DNA of 64,000 bases, taken from positions 704,501-768,500 of the forward strand of contig OZ024869.1 of NCBI GenBank assembly GCA_964017185.1. The letters run 5' to 3'. The notes below the pieces were generated by a model. It was not told the DNA's origin and did not search any database. It was given only the letters and a program-made list of their open reading frames with translations. Shown piece after piece: positions 47,401 to 59,175 of this stretch. Positions within the stretch are counted from its first letter, which is position 1. The number at the start of each line of letters is the position of its first letter. The position numbers and the translations under genes were made by a program. Source of the DNA: Rugalucina vietnamica (Eukaryota; Mollusca; Bivalvia; Lucinida; Lucinidae).

Positions 47401-50400
47401 ATCTCCAGAAATTATTAAGGACAGAAGATATAGCACAATTATTTTTTTCTATGGCCTGTAGAGTCCGTAGCCCCATGTTAAGAGACACCCTAGAAATAAA
47501 ATGTGTGTTGCAGTCAAGGTTTCCTTCAATTTTTCATATGCAACCACACATGTTACATTGTATTAAATCAACTGCACCATGGAACAATGACTTATGTAGG
47601 CTGCATATGATCTTATTTAAGCAGCCCAAAACACTGGTTTGAAGCTCCTTTTCTGAACTATTCCCAATACCCACTATGGTGAAATTTGAAAAACGCGAGA
47701 GCCAAAAGAATTATTACTGGAATATAAACCTGATAGCTCATACGTTATTATAAACCAAGAAAAATGAAAATACAAAGAGGTTACATTTTTGCCTCAAGTG
47801 CAACACAAAAGGCAACCCTGATTGTGTCTCAGCCGCACTGTGTAAAAATCTCTGTGAAATAGCAACCTTTAATTAAATTTGTAATATAATAAACAGGTAT
47901 GATTAGATATAGAATTGTTTTCCTTTGTACAAATAAGCACATTCGGGGGTCTATCAACCCCTAACACAATTTTTGAAGATTTTTTTTTTCACTAATTGAA
48001 GACTATTTCAGCTCATATGATTCGGCCAATCAGTACAATTAATATTTTCTGGTTATTTCAATATTGTCTTAAAATGCTAATCATTAGACAGCTGCAAGGT
48101 AAGATTGCTTACTTTGTCCTGAACTTAAAGACACATGAATGAAAACCATGGTGTCACCGTTTCAAAGCAAAGGTGCAAATAATGTTGAAAAACAATTATT
48201 TAAAACACCCAAAATAATACATGTAGTTCTAAGCATTTACTATTGAGTGAAGTCTCTCAATTTGTGGTTTTATGAGGTAAAAAAACCCTCTATAGAAGGT
48301 AAAGTTGGAACACTGCTCAGGTTAAAGACGAAGCACAGTGTTTACTTACATTCATATCTAAAATGTATATGTTTTTTTTTGTCAGACATTACTGACGCTA
48401 CGTTACCTGGCCAAAGGAGACTTTTACAGTGAAACAGGAGACCTGCATGGAGTGTCCAGGAGTAGTGTCTGTAGGGCTGTGGAGTGTGTAGTAGGTGAGT
48501 ATTATGGACAATAAGAGGAAGTCTATACACAATAATATCATACAGCCCACTGAGCATGCTGAGCCCAGTTTCATATAACCCTAAGCTGTCAAGCTTAGGC
48601 ATCAAATTTAACTAGAAAATGTGTTTATATGAAACACTATGCCCCCAACTGGTAAGTCACTTTCAAGATGTAAAAATGTCCAAAAAATGACTAAGTTCAA
48701 ATTGTAATAAAAGTGACAAAAATGAATCTGAGGAGTATATCCCATCCACATGCATATCTTCAAAGCATGGTCACAATGTATGCAAAGTTTCAAAAGTATT
48801 CGTATTAAATTGTACAAGGAGTTGCACACACTAGGTACCCTTTATCATTCACTAAAATGTCCGAAAAATGACTAAGTTCAAATTGTGAAAAAAATGACAT
48901 AAAATAATCCAAGGATTATATCCAAACCACATGCATATCTTCAGACCATGCCCATAACACATGTAAACTTAAAAGTTTTAAATGAATCGGCATGAATCTG
49001 TAGGAGGAGTTGCACACACAAGGTACCCACTGCCCATTCACCTTGTCAAAATGCCCGAAAAATGGCTAAGTTCAAATTGAGAAAAAAGTGACAAAAAATA
49101 ATCCATGGATTATATCCAAACCACATGCATATCTTCAGACCATGCCCTTAACACATGTAAAGTTTTAAATGAATTGGCAATGAAACTGTAGGAGGAGTTG
49201 CACACACAAGGTACACACTGTCCATTCACTTTCATTGTCAAAATGCCCGAAAAATGGCTAAGTTCAAATTGCGAAAAAAGTGACAAAAAATAATCCAAGG
49301 ATTATATCCAAACCACATGCATATCTTCAGACCATGCCCATAACACATGTAAAGTTTTAAATGAATTAGATTGAAACTGTAGCAGGGCCGGGTTGCACAC
49401 TCAAGGTACCCACTACCCATTCACTTTCATTGTGAAAATGCCCGAAAAATGGCTATTTGGTTTTTAGAATTAACTGTGGAACAGACGGTTGAAAGAAATT
49501 CCAACTTCTCGCTTTCATTGTAGATGCCATTAACAGAAACATGAGGAATATCAACTTCCCAAGATCTCAAGAAGACTTGCAGTTCTACAAGAGGTCATTC
49601 TACAAGATAGCAGGTAGTTTAAATAGTGCTGCTGGGTAATTGAATCAGGGATTTTCCTACCTGCCCCAGATCAGTGTTATCCAAAACCGTGTTGTAACAA
49701 AGCATGTATAAACAGGTCTGGTGTATTATATATGCAAATAAGTCAAGAATCAGTGATTTTCAGCTTCAGGACATAATGATTGCCCCTCATAAATGCTATT
49801 TTAGCTCACCCGAGCCAAAGGCTGTCAAGTTGTGATTTTTATCGCACCTGCTTATAGCAGGGTGCGATATAGGAGTTCAAATGTCCGTTCGTTCGTGCGT
49901 GCGTTCGTCCGTCAACATTTACGTCGAAGTTAAGTTTTCTCGACATCAGTGATAGCTGCGAGTCTGAAACCTTGCATAGTAACCATTCAAGCACGCGCCT
50001 TGACCCAGTACCCTTGACCTATATTTCACGGTCCACTGACTTTGAAAATATTTACGTCGAAGTTTAGTTTTCTCGACATCAGTGATAGCTGCGAGTGTGA
50101 AACCTTGCATAGCAATTGTCCTTGACATACCCTTCAAGCACGCACCTTGACCCGCTGATCTTGACCTATATTTCACGGTCTACTGACTTTGAAATTTTTT
50201 ACGTCGAAGTATGGTTTTCTTGACATCAGTGATAGCTGTGAGTGTGAAACCTTACATAGTAATTGTCCTTGACATACCCTTCAAGCACGCACCTTGACCC
50301 GCTGACCTTGACCTATATTTCACGGTCTTCTGACTTTGAAATTTTTACGTCGAAGTTTGGTTTTCTCGGCATCAGTGATAGCTGCGAGGGTGAAACCTTG

Positions 50401-51229
50401 CATAGTAATTGTCCTTGACATACCATTCAAGCACGCACCTTGACCCGCTGACCTTGACCTATATTTCACAGTCCATTGACTTTGTTAATTTTTACGTCAA
50501 AGTTTGGATTTCTCTGCAGCAGTAATTGCTGCAAGCTTGAAACCTTTCATAGTAATTGTCCTTGACATACCCTTCAAGCACGCACCTTGACCCGCTGACC
50601 TTGACCTATATTTAATGTTTTTACTTATTTAGCCCAATGCAGGTGCGATATCGACCTCCGCGGAGTTCTTGTTAAATATAGAATGGAACCCTCAGACTGT
50701 GGCGTTAGTTTGAGAAATTCCCATCAAGTTAGAATTGTCATGAGAATATGTTTCGACCACAGTTTAACTGTTGGTTTTCAGGTGAGAGATTGTTGCCTTT
50801 TGGGCTACTTGTTTGACATTTTATCCCAGAGTATTTAAGTAAAAATATGTTTATATTTTGCAAAGTGACAAGCATTTTATTTGTGATACATATTTTTGGC
50901 GGTTCAGTATATCATGGAACCAAAACATTGACGAAGGAAAAACCCTTGTGTCTTTGAAAGTTCAAGAACTCAACACAATGATAATAAAATTTAATTTGGC
51001 TAGACCTCTCTCTCTGGTTAGGCACTGGATGGAATATAATGAAGTTTTACTTCTCAAATGTCTTCCAAAAAGTAAGCATACAATTCAGAATTGCTTTTAT
51101 GTCAATATCACTACTGCAATTAAGACAAGTGATAAATGGAGACACATTGTATGTTGCAGAAGCCTTGGCAGGTAGTGAAACTGTGTCAGTAAAATGATAT
51201 GCAGTCTGTTTGATTAATGTTAAACCACT

Positions 51230-51260
<31 letters not shown>

Positions 51261-54200
51261 TCAGGTATTCCAAATGTCATCGGTGCCATTGATGGTACTT
51301 TAATACCAATTGTCGCCCCAGCAGTGGATGAAGTATCCTATGTGTGCAGGAAGGGGTTTCATGCCCTGAACATTCAGGCTATTGTGGGTCCTGATATGAA
51401 GTAAGTATGGCTACTAGATCAGCTCGCATGGTTAAGCTTATAGTATTCCTTTGATCGGTCGTCCATCTGTTGTGATGTCGTCTGGCAGATGCATCTTATA
51501 AGATTTGGCTTTGATTGGCCAAGCCGTTTCAGAGATCTTTGAAAATGGTGGACGATCCTGCCTATCCTATAAGCTCACATTTTAGCCTTCGGCCCAGGTG
51601 AGCTAAAAATGTTTTTCATCGCACCTGCTTATAGCAGGGTGCGATCATCGCACCTGCTTATAGCAGGGTGCGATACAAGAGTCCAAATTTCTGTTCATCC
51701 GTTTGTCTTTGTTTGTTCGTCTGCCCGTCAACACTGACACCTAACTTTGGTTTTCTCTACATCAGTGAGAGCTAGGAGAGTGAAACCTTGCATAGTAATT
51801 GTCCTTGACATACTAAAATCTAAGTCCTGTGAACGCTTATAGTGTTGTAGAAGATTCTCACAGCATAAATTGTTTCTGATTTTGGAAGAATTAAATTTTC
51901 TCTGTTTTGATAAATGAGCCACCTTGTGGGAAAACCAACAATCTGCATATGCGAAAACCAAGATGCAGATCAGCTTCGCAGTAACTGCAAAGCTGACCAG
52001 TGCCTTTGTTTTTACTACACGGTCTGTGACGGATAGTACGATTCCTCTTCTTCTTAAATCCGAAATTTCAAGCTTCTAGCTCTTTGATGTGACTGTACAT
52101 GCTGGTTTGTGTGGGGCTTAATCGGGTTTTCCCACGAGGCGGCTCATTTATCTTATGATTCATTTTAAAACCTTGAGTTTTAAATGTTTTATATGCAAAG
52201 AATTCTAAAATCGATTGCTCTTTTAAGGTGGTTTGCACATATTAAATGTAATTTTGTACTACTTAACTCCAAAATTTCAAGCTTCTAGCCTGCTTCTGTG
52301 ACTGTACAGCCTGATTTGTGTTGGACTTGTTCGGAAACCACATTGTTGGTTTTCCCACGAGACGGCTCAAATTGCTTGGGGAGAATACAAGAAACAACTA
52401 TGTGTGTATGCTTAACATGTATTCAATGCACAATTTTAAACATTAACTCTACACTAACTACACTCAGTGGCGATAAGAGAGTTCCCAAAGTTAACAAAAG
52501 ATTTTTAGTCATCTGTTTGTCTTCAAAACAATATTAAATAACACATTGCTTTAAAATTATCATATAACACACCGTCATATATAGCAAAAACATTTCAAAG
52601 CAATGTTAAATATTTGTATCATTTATGATACTAACAGCATTGGTTGCTAATCAATTTTAGAACACCACCCAAAGCGTCTGCTGTTTGTGGTTGCTATGGT
52701 TACATTTGGAAACATTACCACCTGATATTTTGTGACCTTCATTATTTATGTACACATTGGTTCCTCTTTTCTCCAAATGCTTAATAAAGGCTTAGATATT
52801 ATGCTGTTATGTTTAAGTCACTTGAAGATTTTAAAACAACAAAGTTTAAAATGGCAGTAGTTTAATTGCCACAGAATTTCTGAGAAAATTGACACTCCCA
52901 TTCACTCCCATGTTAATTTCGTTTTTCGCTTGTCAAAAAAGAAAGAAAAAAATAGGTAAGTCTGTAGTTTCTTTTTGCTTAGTTCCATGATGTCCAAACA
53001 TTTTTTTATATATATATTTATATTAAGTTTAATACATAATCTTAAATTTCAGTAGTAAATCAACTAGGTATTAACATGTATGTTACCATGGCAACCATTT
53101 AAGTTGAACAGGTATCCAGTTTTTAGACATGTTCTAAAATTTTCCTAGCAACCAGCAAAGAGTTTTAAACCAATGTTTTGGTCAACAAGATTTTATTCCC
53201 AAGTAATTTTTTTTTTACAATGTTATGTATTAAAGAAGGGAAGATTAGTTCTGAAATACAATTTTAATTAATATCTAAGTCCCCCCAAAATGACTTAATA
53301 AACTTGCATTATTTTCACTTTGGGAACTCATTTATGGCCACTGAGTGTATACATGTACAAGTATAAGATGGACTTTTCAAAGCAACGCATGTTTACAACA
53401 GAAAGATCTAATTGTTACAGGTTTACAGATGTGGTAGCGAAGTGGCCTGGGTCACAGCACGACGCTACCATATTTGAAAATTCGAATGTCAGGACTCACT
53501 TAGAGGGCTTAGAAAATTCCTGGCTGCTGGGGGACAGTGGGTACCCTTTGAGAAAGTATTTGATAACACCCAAACTACATCCGGTAACAGAGGCTGAGGT
53601 ACGTTTCAACACAGCACACTCGAGGACAAGAATCCTGGTTGAACGAGCCTTTGGTGTACTGAAGTCTAGATTCAGGTAATATACTAGAATTCATACTGAA
53701 AGTTTTTGTCATGTCATATTTCTTTGTTATGATGTGTTACAACTTTAATAAATAGAGGGTTTAGACATAGAAACGCTGCTATGGTCACTAACCATGGTAA
53801 CTACAGAAAACTGAATAAAGAGGTTCTCTGTAAAGAGCCTTATACTGGCAAGGCACATTTACTCAGTGTAGAACTAATTAATTCCGGTGCGTTCCTTTAC
53901 CGGAATGGACCGGAATGGGCCTGATTACCGGAATGGACTACCTGAATGGACATTTATATGTGTCCTTGGGTACTTTTTATTTGGTGTTTAGGACATATTG
54001 GCCTAGAATATACTCATAACATGATTAATTCGAGAATCACGTTGTTTAAGTACAGTTAAATTGTGTTCCATACGGTCATATAGTCTGGGTCAGTGCTCAT
54101 ATATACTTGTCCCTGTCACAGTGCCAGCACATTTTACTTATTTTTTACCTCTATTCATCCCTGTGTTTGCTATAGAACAACCACTGGTGATCTCTATACA

Positions 54201-55568
54201 TTTCAGTCAAAGAAACCTCTAAACAGTGACCCTACCCCGTACCCCACCACTGAGTTACCCTAACCACCCTGGGAAGTCAGTTTTGCTAGACTGGGATGCA
54301 TTTTATCTTATGCAAACTATTCATATGACTACAGAAGTATATTTTATGTAGATAAAATACATTTAAAGCACCCAAGGCCATAGCATAATGTCCATTCCGG
54401 TAGTCCATTCCGGTAATTATGTCCATTCCGGTCCATTCCGGTAAAGGAACGCACCCAATTAATTCCCATAAGGTGGTGGCTGTATTCTGAATTGACCAAA
54501 ATATTATTGATTGGGACGTTCAGACACAAAAACAGAAAAAAATGTTTTTCATTTTGATGATTATATGGGCCACAACGTGAGATAATGCACTTTCAGACAA
54601 TTATTTGATTATTAGAAAAACAAGTTATGCTGAATGTATGAGGTTTCTAGAGTCCATTACTCTTTATTTGACCAGATTACTTCTTTTATTTTGTGAGTTA
54701 TGACCAATTTACTATATGAACCCTAAAGATGTCATTGTCCTGAAAAATGACATCAAAGTTGTGTAATTAATGCATTTCTGCATGCTTGTAGAGCTTACAA
54801 AACTCGATGCATTTGCTTTAAACTGTTTAAGCACTTGTCAGAACCTATTGCTAAGATAGAAGCATACCATCCTTACAGGCAATCCGTCGTAATTATTTTG
54901 TCTATTTTTATGATGATGCGGTTGCTATGGTTACCGTTTAACGATACATATAGGAAAATTACGTATATTATGGGCTAAAACAAGGGCAAATAACTCAAAA
55001 AGATAATAAATATTAAAACAAACATGCAATCCATGGTACTAACACCAACAGTCTACAGAATATGAGCTGTGACGCGAGAAAACCAGTCTTTGGGGTTTCC
55101 TACCAGGTTCAACATAAACCCATCGGTACAAGCACAGAACATGACTAGAAGAAGAGAAATTGTACTATTCGAGTAGCGAAAACAAAGGTGCTGAACAGCT
55201 TCACAGCTACTGCAAAGCTGATCTGCGCCTCTGTTTTTGCATAGGCAAAAACCGGTTTACTCATGATGAGGCTCATATTCAATTTATAATGGTTTCAATT
55301 TGCACAAAGCTTGGACCTTATTCTTATGTTTTGTTTAAATTACAGATGTCTGCACAAGACAGGTGGTTGTCTGCCATTCACTCCTGGGAAGTGTTGCCAG
55401 GTCATCGGTGCGTGTATGCGCCTACATAACAGGTGCATAGAACTGGGGCTGCCACTACCAGATGTCGACATTGCAACAGCAGATGAACATGACAATGCTG
55501 TTGCTGCGGTGCAGATGAACCCTACAGCTCAGAGGCTTAGGCAGAATCTTATAAACAATTTTGCTTAA
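44440..55568 (+). CDS. HARBI1-like: HARBI1-like PIF/Harbinger nuclease, six exons, intact
   Basis: Exons 44440-44667, 48386-48494, 49524-49613, 51265-51400, 53421-53675 and 55346-55568 have GT/AG borders and phases 0, 1, 1, 2, 2; they make 346 residues, close to the 349 of vertebrate HARBI1. The N-terminus is basic; a helix-turn-helix follows (VSRSSVCRAVECV, about residues 98-110). The DDE_Tnp_4 domain spans about 140-280: first Asp in VIGAIDGTLIPI (D152), second in WPGSQHDATIF (D202), Glu in LVERAFGVLKSRF (E262). All three catalytic residues remain and there are no stops or frameshifts. In transposons this protein cuts DNA with a Myb-like partner, and a candidate partner lies convergently at 59-64 kb. 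Introns are filled with SINE, MITE and tandem repeats. Either a long-lived transposon gene or a host gene; the sequence alone does not decide. Confidence 0.9.
45205..45380 (+). mobile_element. tRNA-derived SINE in HARBI1 intron 1
   Basis: Head GCTGTAGCTGAGTGGTTAGC (A box) and GGTCCTGGGTTGGGGCCCCA (degenerate B box), then a non-tRNA body to about 45380. The rest of the intron to 46358 shows no bounded element except the hairpin at 46.25 kb. Confidence 0.65.
46229..46301. repeat. Hairpin related to the 27.5-kb palindrome
   Basis: TGCCTCGCCGAGGCA (46257-46271) forms the tip; diverged arms ATTGTG-GTGTAC and GTACCAACAATCAAT extend it. Layout and the trailing GTTTTGAGCA match the larger palindrome in E2/E3 (GTTCTGGAGC). 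Confidence 0.55.
46365..47840. mobile_element. MITE A (hAT-like), split by element B
   Basis: Left TIR CAGTGTTAGAAATAAG starts at 46365; right TIR CTTATTTCTAACACT reaches 46704 and its last G lies at 47840, on the far side of B. With B removed, A is about 340 bp and flanked by TGTAAA (46359-46364, 47841-47846). Interior includes GGGGGCAAGTGGGCAATTGC. Confidence 0.75.
46705..47835. mobile_element. TIR element B inserted in the right end of A
   Basis: Perfect 27-bp TIRs starting CGGCTGAGACACAATCAGGG and direct repeats CACT at 46701-46704 and 47836-47839. 1131 bp, no credible ORF; it carries GTAGAGTCCGTAGCCCC twice (near 47284 and 47458). Superfamily unknown. Confidence 0.85.
48613..49450. repeat. 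Tandem repeat of about 190 bp, four units
   Basis: Units with AATGGCTAAGTTCAAATTG, GGATTATATCCAAACCACAT and GAGTTGCACACACAAGGTAC. Starts with GAAACACTATGCCCCCAACT, the inverted counterpart of the end of the 55.6-56.5 kb repeat. In HARBI1 intron 2. Confidence 0.85.
49801..50672. repeat. Repeat with ATCGCACC hairpin and five units of about 145 bp
   Basis: Opens with ATCGCACCTGCTTATAGCAG followed by GGTGCGAT (hairpin 49841-49868), then five units with TTTACGTCGAAGTTTGGTTT, ACATCAGTGATAGCTGCGAG and CGCTGACCTTGACCTATATT, and closes with CAGGTGCGATATCG. In HARBI1 intron 3. Confidence 0.85.
51480..51830. repeat. Fragments of two dispersed repeats
   Basis: A short piece of the 11-12.4 kb family (GGCTTTGATTGGCCAAGCCG to AGGTGAGCTAAAAA) abuts a duplicated ATCGCACC hairpin (51618-51645, 51647-51674) and one unit of the 49.8-kb repeat. 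Confidence 0.8.
51916..52145 (-). mobile_element. Hairpin MITE 'GAGCC', inverted copy
   Basis: Reverse orientation: hairpin first (CAGATCAGCTTCGCAGTAAC), then CAAGCTTCTAG and CCCACGAGGCGGCTC. In HARBI1 intron 4. Confidence 0.8.
52264..52368 (-). mobile_element. Hairpin MITE 'GAGCC', half copy
   Basis: Only the non-hairpin half remains: TTTCAAGCTTCTAGCCTGCT to CCCACGAGACGGCTC. The rest of the intron to 53420 shows nothing recognised. Confidence 0.75.
53884..54456. mobile_element. CCGGAATGG-rich MITE with 8-bp target duplication
   Basis: Inverted ends GGTGCGTTCCTTTACCGGAA, extending over 30 bp, and direct repeats AATTAATT (53876-53883, 54457-54464). 573 bp, no ORF. TIRs contain subrepeats of CCGGAATGGAC. 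The 8-bp duplication suggests hAT. In HARBI1 intron 5. Confidence 0.85.
55064..55274 (+). mobile_element. Hairpin MITE 'GAGCC', copy near exon 6
   Basis: GAGCTGTGACGCGAGAAAAC to CATGATGAGGCTC, flanked by ATAT; hairpin partly degraded. Ends 71 bp before HARBI1 exon 6. Confidence 0.8.
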
Positions 55569-55638
55569 TGCTTTTTGACTTTGTTATGTTCTTTAACCAG
55601 GATTCTTGTTTTCGCACATATTTATACTTCAGCCTTTG

Positions 55639-56490
55639 TTATGCCCCCAACTTTGAAAAAGTTGGAAGGGCATATTGCTTTCGGCTTGTTTGTGTGTCTG
55701 GGGGGTGGGGGGGGGGGGGGGCTCGGTGCGTCTGAAAACTTTTGAACAGTTGACCCGTAATAATTTTTTTCATGTCCGAGTTATGCCCCTTTCCTGAGTT
55801 ATGCCCCTTTAAAAACAAAATTTAAAAGTCTTGTGTGCAAGAATTAGATATCTCAACAAGTATTTAAGCTAGAGCCTTCATATTTAGTATTTTGGTTGGG
55901 GCTGAGTAGTAGATGACCTGATTAACTTTTGAGAACTTTACGTCAAATTTTGACAAAAATACAGAATTTTGAAATTTTGATTGATTTTTCGACTTTTCGG
56001 TGAAAATTGAAGCTTTTGAATGCTGCATGCTAGGGTTTTGAATTTTAGTATACAGATTCCTTATGAAAAAATAGTTGACCCATATTTTTTTCATGTTTGG
56101 GTTATTCCCCTTTTCTGAGTTATGTCCCTTTGAAAACAAAAGTTGAAAATCTTGTGTGCACGATATCTCAAAAAGTATTTGAGCTAGAGCCTTTATATTT
56201 GGTATACTGGTTGGGGCTGAGAAGAAAATTACCTGATTAACTTTTGAGGACTTTCCATCAAATTTTGACAAAATAACTCAATTTTGAAATTTTTACTCCA
56301 GTTTAACTTGTCGGCATAAAGCTTACATGCTCTGTTTCTGGATCGAGGTCAAAACAGAAGCAACCGAACAGTTTCTACAAGAAATTAAATTTCACTTCAT
56401 TCAAATGAATAAAACAAACCCTACAATTAGCCAGTTCAAGGACAAACATACAGTTGGGGGCATAGTGTTTTACAAACACCCATTTCTAGT
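55639..56490. repeat. Dispersed repeat 'ATGCCCCCAACT', two inner units
   Basis: Starts TTATGCCCCCAACTTTG, ends ACAGTTGGGGGCATAGTGTT. Two units of about 325 bp share GTTGACCC, GAGTTATG(C/T)CCCTTT and TAGAGCCTT-ATATTT. Follows the HARBI1 stop by 70 bp; a long 3' UTR might overlap it. Confidence 0.8.
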
Positions 56491-56511
56491 TCTGTGATGT
56501 TATACTTGAGC

Positions 56512-56941
56512 CACATCATGCAAAGTCTGTTTGTAGGGTTCCTTACCAGATCTGACATAAATCGACTGTACTGCCACAGAAATCAGAAAATATATTTAAA
56601 TCAGTTTGAAAAGTTTTTATTTTGCTGAACCATACTACTTTTATTGTTAAACAAAGATGCTATTCTACATGTAGCAGAGCTGCTCCTTTATTTCTTTAAT
56701 GGGCGGCGACATGAGAAAATCAGTCTCCGGGCGGCGACATGAGAAAATCAGTCTCCGAAAAGGTCCGACAAACCCACCTGTATAGTCTCAGGAAAAAGCT
56801 AGAACTTTTGATTTAAGTAGAAGAGGAAGTGTACCATCTTAGTAGTGAAACAAAGAGGCTGATCAGTTGTGCAGTTACTGCACAGCTGATCCGGGCCTGT
56901 TTTCAAATACACAAAAGTGCTTTTCTCATGATGTGGCTCAC
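56512..56941 (+). mobile_element. Hairpin MITE 'GAGCC', partial and complete copies
   Basis: 56512-56600 keeps only GAGCCACATCATGCAAAG to about 85 bp. A fuller copy at 56701-56941 has its first 33 bp (GGGCGGCGACATGAGAAAAT) duplicated in tandem and ends CATGATGTGGCTC. Confidence 0.7.
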
Positions 56942-57059
56942 ATTATAAAAGGTCTGGGCTCATTTAATAATTGTGAATTCATATAATATGTTGGTTAAGA
57001 AAGTAAAGGATGGAAATTTAGCTTTCACTGGGTGATTTTATTTTAGATTTTTGATTCTG

Positions 57060-58245
57060 TTTATAGCTCACCTGAGCCGAAGGCTCACAAGGTTAGCTTA
57101 TAGGTTGGCCATGATCTGGCATCCGTCCGTCTGTCCGTCCTCCACAATTTCAAAGATCTTCTTCTCTGAAACTGCTTAACATCTAGTTGAAATTTTATGT
57201 GGAGCCTCCTTGGGTAGTGACATTTCAAGTTTGATCGCGAAATTCAGGTCACATGACCAAGATGGCCGCGACGCCCATATATGGTGAAAACCCTTCAAAA
57301 ATCTTCTCCAGAACCGGCTGGCCGATTTCCAAGAAACTTGGCATGTAGCATCGGGGATCAGCCCATCATAGTTTGGTAAAATGATGACCCTTGGATGACC
57401 TTGACCTATTTTACGGCAATTTCAATTTTGGAAACATCTAGGCTTTTACATGGTAAAAGTGAAAACTGTTGCAGCCTGAGACCTGCAATCAATTAATGGA
57501 GTAAATGAAGGTATGTGATTAATTTAGGTCAAGGTCATCTCTTGACCTTGGCCAGTCTGTCGTCCATACACACTTTTCAAAGATCTTTTTCTCTGAAACT
57601 GCTTGGCCAATCAAAGTGAAATTTTATGTGGAGCGTCCATGGGTAGGGGGAACGAAAGTGTGATCACGAAATTCGGGTCACATGACCAAGATGGCCGCCA
57701 TGCCCAACTATGGTAAAAACCACTCAGAAATCTTCTTCTCCAGAACCGGCTGGCCGATTTACGCGAAACTTGGTATGTAGCATTTGGGACTCCAACCCAT
57801 CATAGTTTGTTGAAATGATGACCCTAGGATGACCTTTACATATTTTACAGCAAGGTCAATTTTGGAAACATAGGCTTTTACATGGGAAAAGGCGAAAACA
57901 ATGGATATTTTGGAAACTGTTGCAGCCTAAGACCTGAAAGTTGCTAGATGCAGACAACTAATGGAGTCAATGAAGGTAAGTAATTAATGAAGGCCAAGGT
58001 CATTTGTTGACCTTGACCCAAGGTCATTTAAATATCAAAATTAAAATTATGGTTTTCTCAGAAATCACTGGGTTTGGAAACTATTGCAGCCTGTGACCTG
58101 AAACTTTGCAGATGCAGACAACTTGTGAAGTCAATAAAGGTGTGTGAGTATTGAAGGTCAAGGTCATATCATGATGACTTAATACTCCAAGATCAGGCTT
58201 CAGACCTGTGAGCGTTCTCAGGACCAATGGTCCTCTGGTTCATTC
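57060..58245 (+). repeat. Dispersed repeat related to 11-12.4 kb, two units
   Basis: Opens TAGCTCACCTGAGCCGAAGG with a GTCCGTCTGTCC run, has two units with AAGATGGCCGC, CCAGAACCGGCTGGCCGATT and GATGACCTT, and closes CAGGACCAATGGTCCTCTGG. Confidence 0.85.
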
Positions 58246-58483
58246 ACTTAATATCTTCTCTTTAAAATTCATTTTACTAAATAAATAATGATTCATGGAT
58301 TTATGCAAGATAATGATTCATGTATCCAACTTTGTGTATTCATTAACTGTGAGACAGTAGAAAATTTCTATTAAAAGGAATGTCACTATCCTGATTTTGT
58401 GCAGTTTTCCTTTAAATGTTGGCCAAAGATGGAGTAGTTGCTATGGCAGTGTATGGAGAAATGCGCAGTGTTCCATTGAATAT

Positions 58484-58717
58484 GAGCTGTCTCGTGGGAA
58501 AACAAACAATGTGGTTTCCGAACAGGTCCAACACAAACAGGGCTGTACAAGCACAGAAGATGGCTAGAGTCTGGAAATTTTGGATTTAGAAAGAAGAGGA
58601 GTTGTACTATCCTTGTAGCAAAAACAAAGGCGCTGATCAGCTTCGCAGTTACTGCAAAATTTATCAGCGCCTTTGTTTTCGCATATGCAGGTTGTTGGTT
58701 TTCTCATGAGATGGCAC
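58484..58717 (+). mobile_element. Hairpin MITE 'GAGCC', copy 58.5 kb
   Basis: GAGCTGTCTCGTGGGAAAAC to CTCATGAGATGGCAC, ATAT on both sides, central hairpin recognisable (AAAACAAAGGCGCTGATCAG). Confidence 0.85.
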
Positions 58718-59175
58718 ATATTTTAGTAGTATATTTACATTTCAGATTATGTTGAGTTACACAAATATTGTATAAGACTATCCAGACATGACCTCAGGTG
58801 TACACCAAACACTGTAAATTCGGAAGAAATTATTTTTGCTTATATTGGCAACTTCATTATCTTGTGAATTCAAAGTTCTCAACATTCGTAGAAAAAAAGT
58901 GTACATATGAGCAGTATAGACTCATAAATAATTTTGGAATTGAACAATAATAAAATAATTATCACCATCAAAAATATATGAACTTACACTGTTATATCCT
59001 GTCAATTTAAGACATTTCTCTTGTGAAGGCAAATTACAAGGTTGCCACACTTGAGCAAAATTCCCTGACACTTCCCTAACAAAATTTTAAAATTCCCTGA
59101 CACTTAACATCTAAGCACTCGGTGAGCAACATTTCTGAGAGCTTCCAAAAACTACCACAATCCAATCAGAACTGT

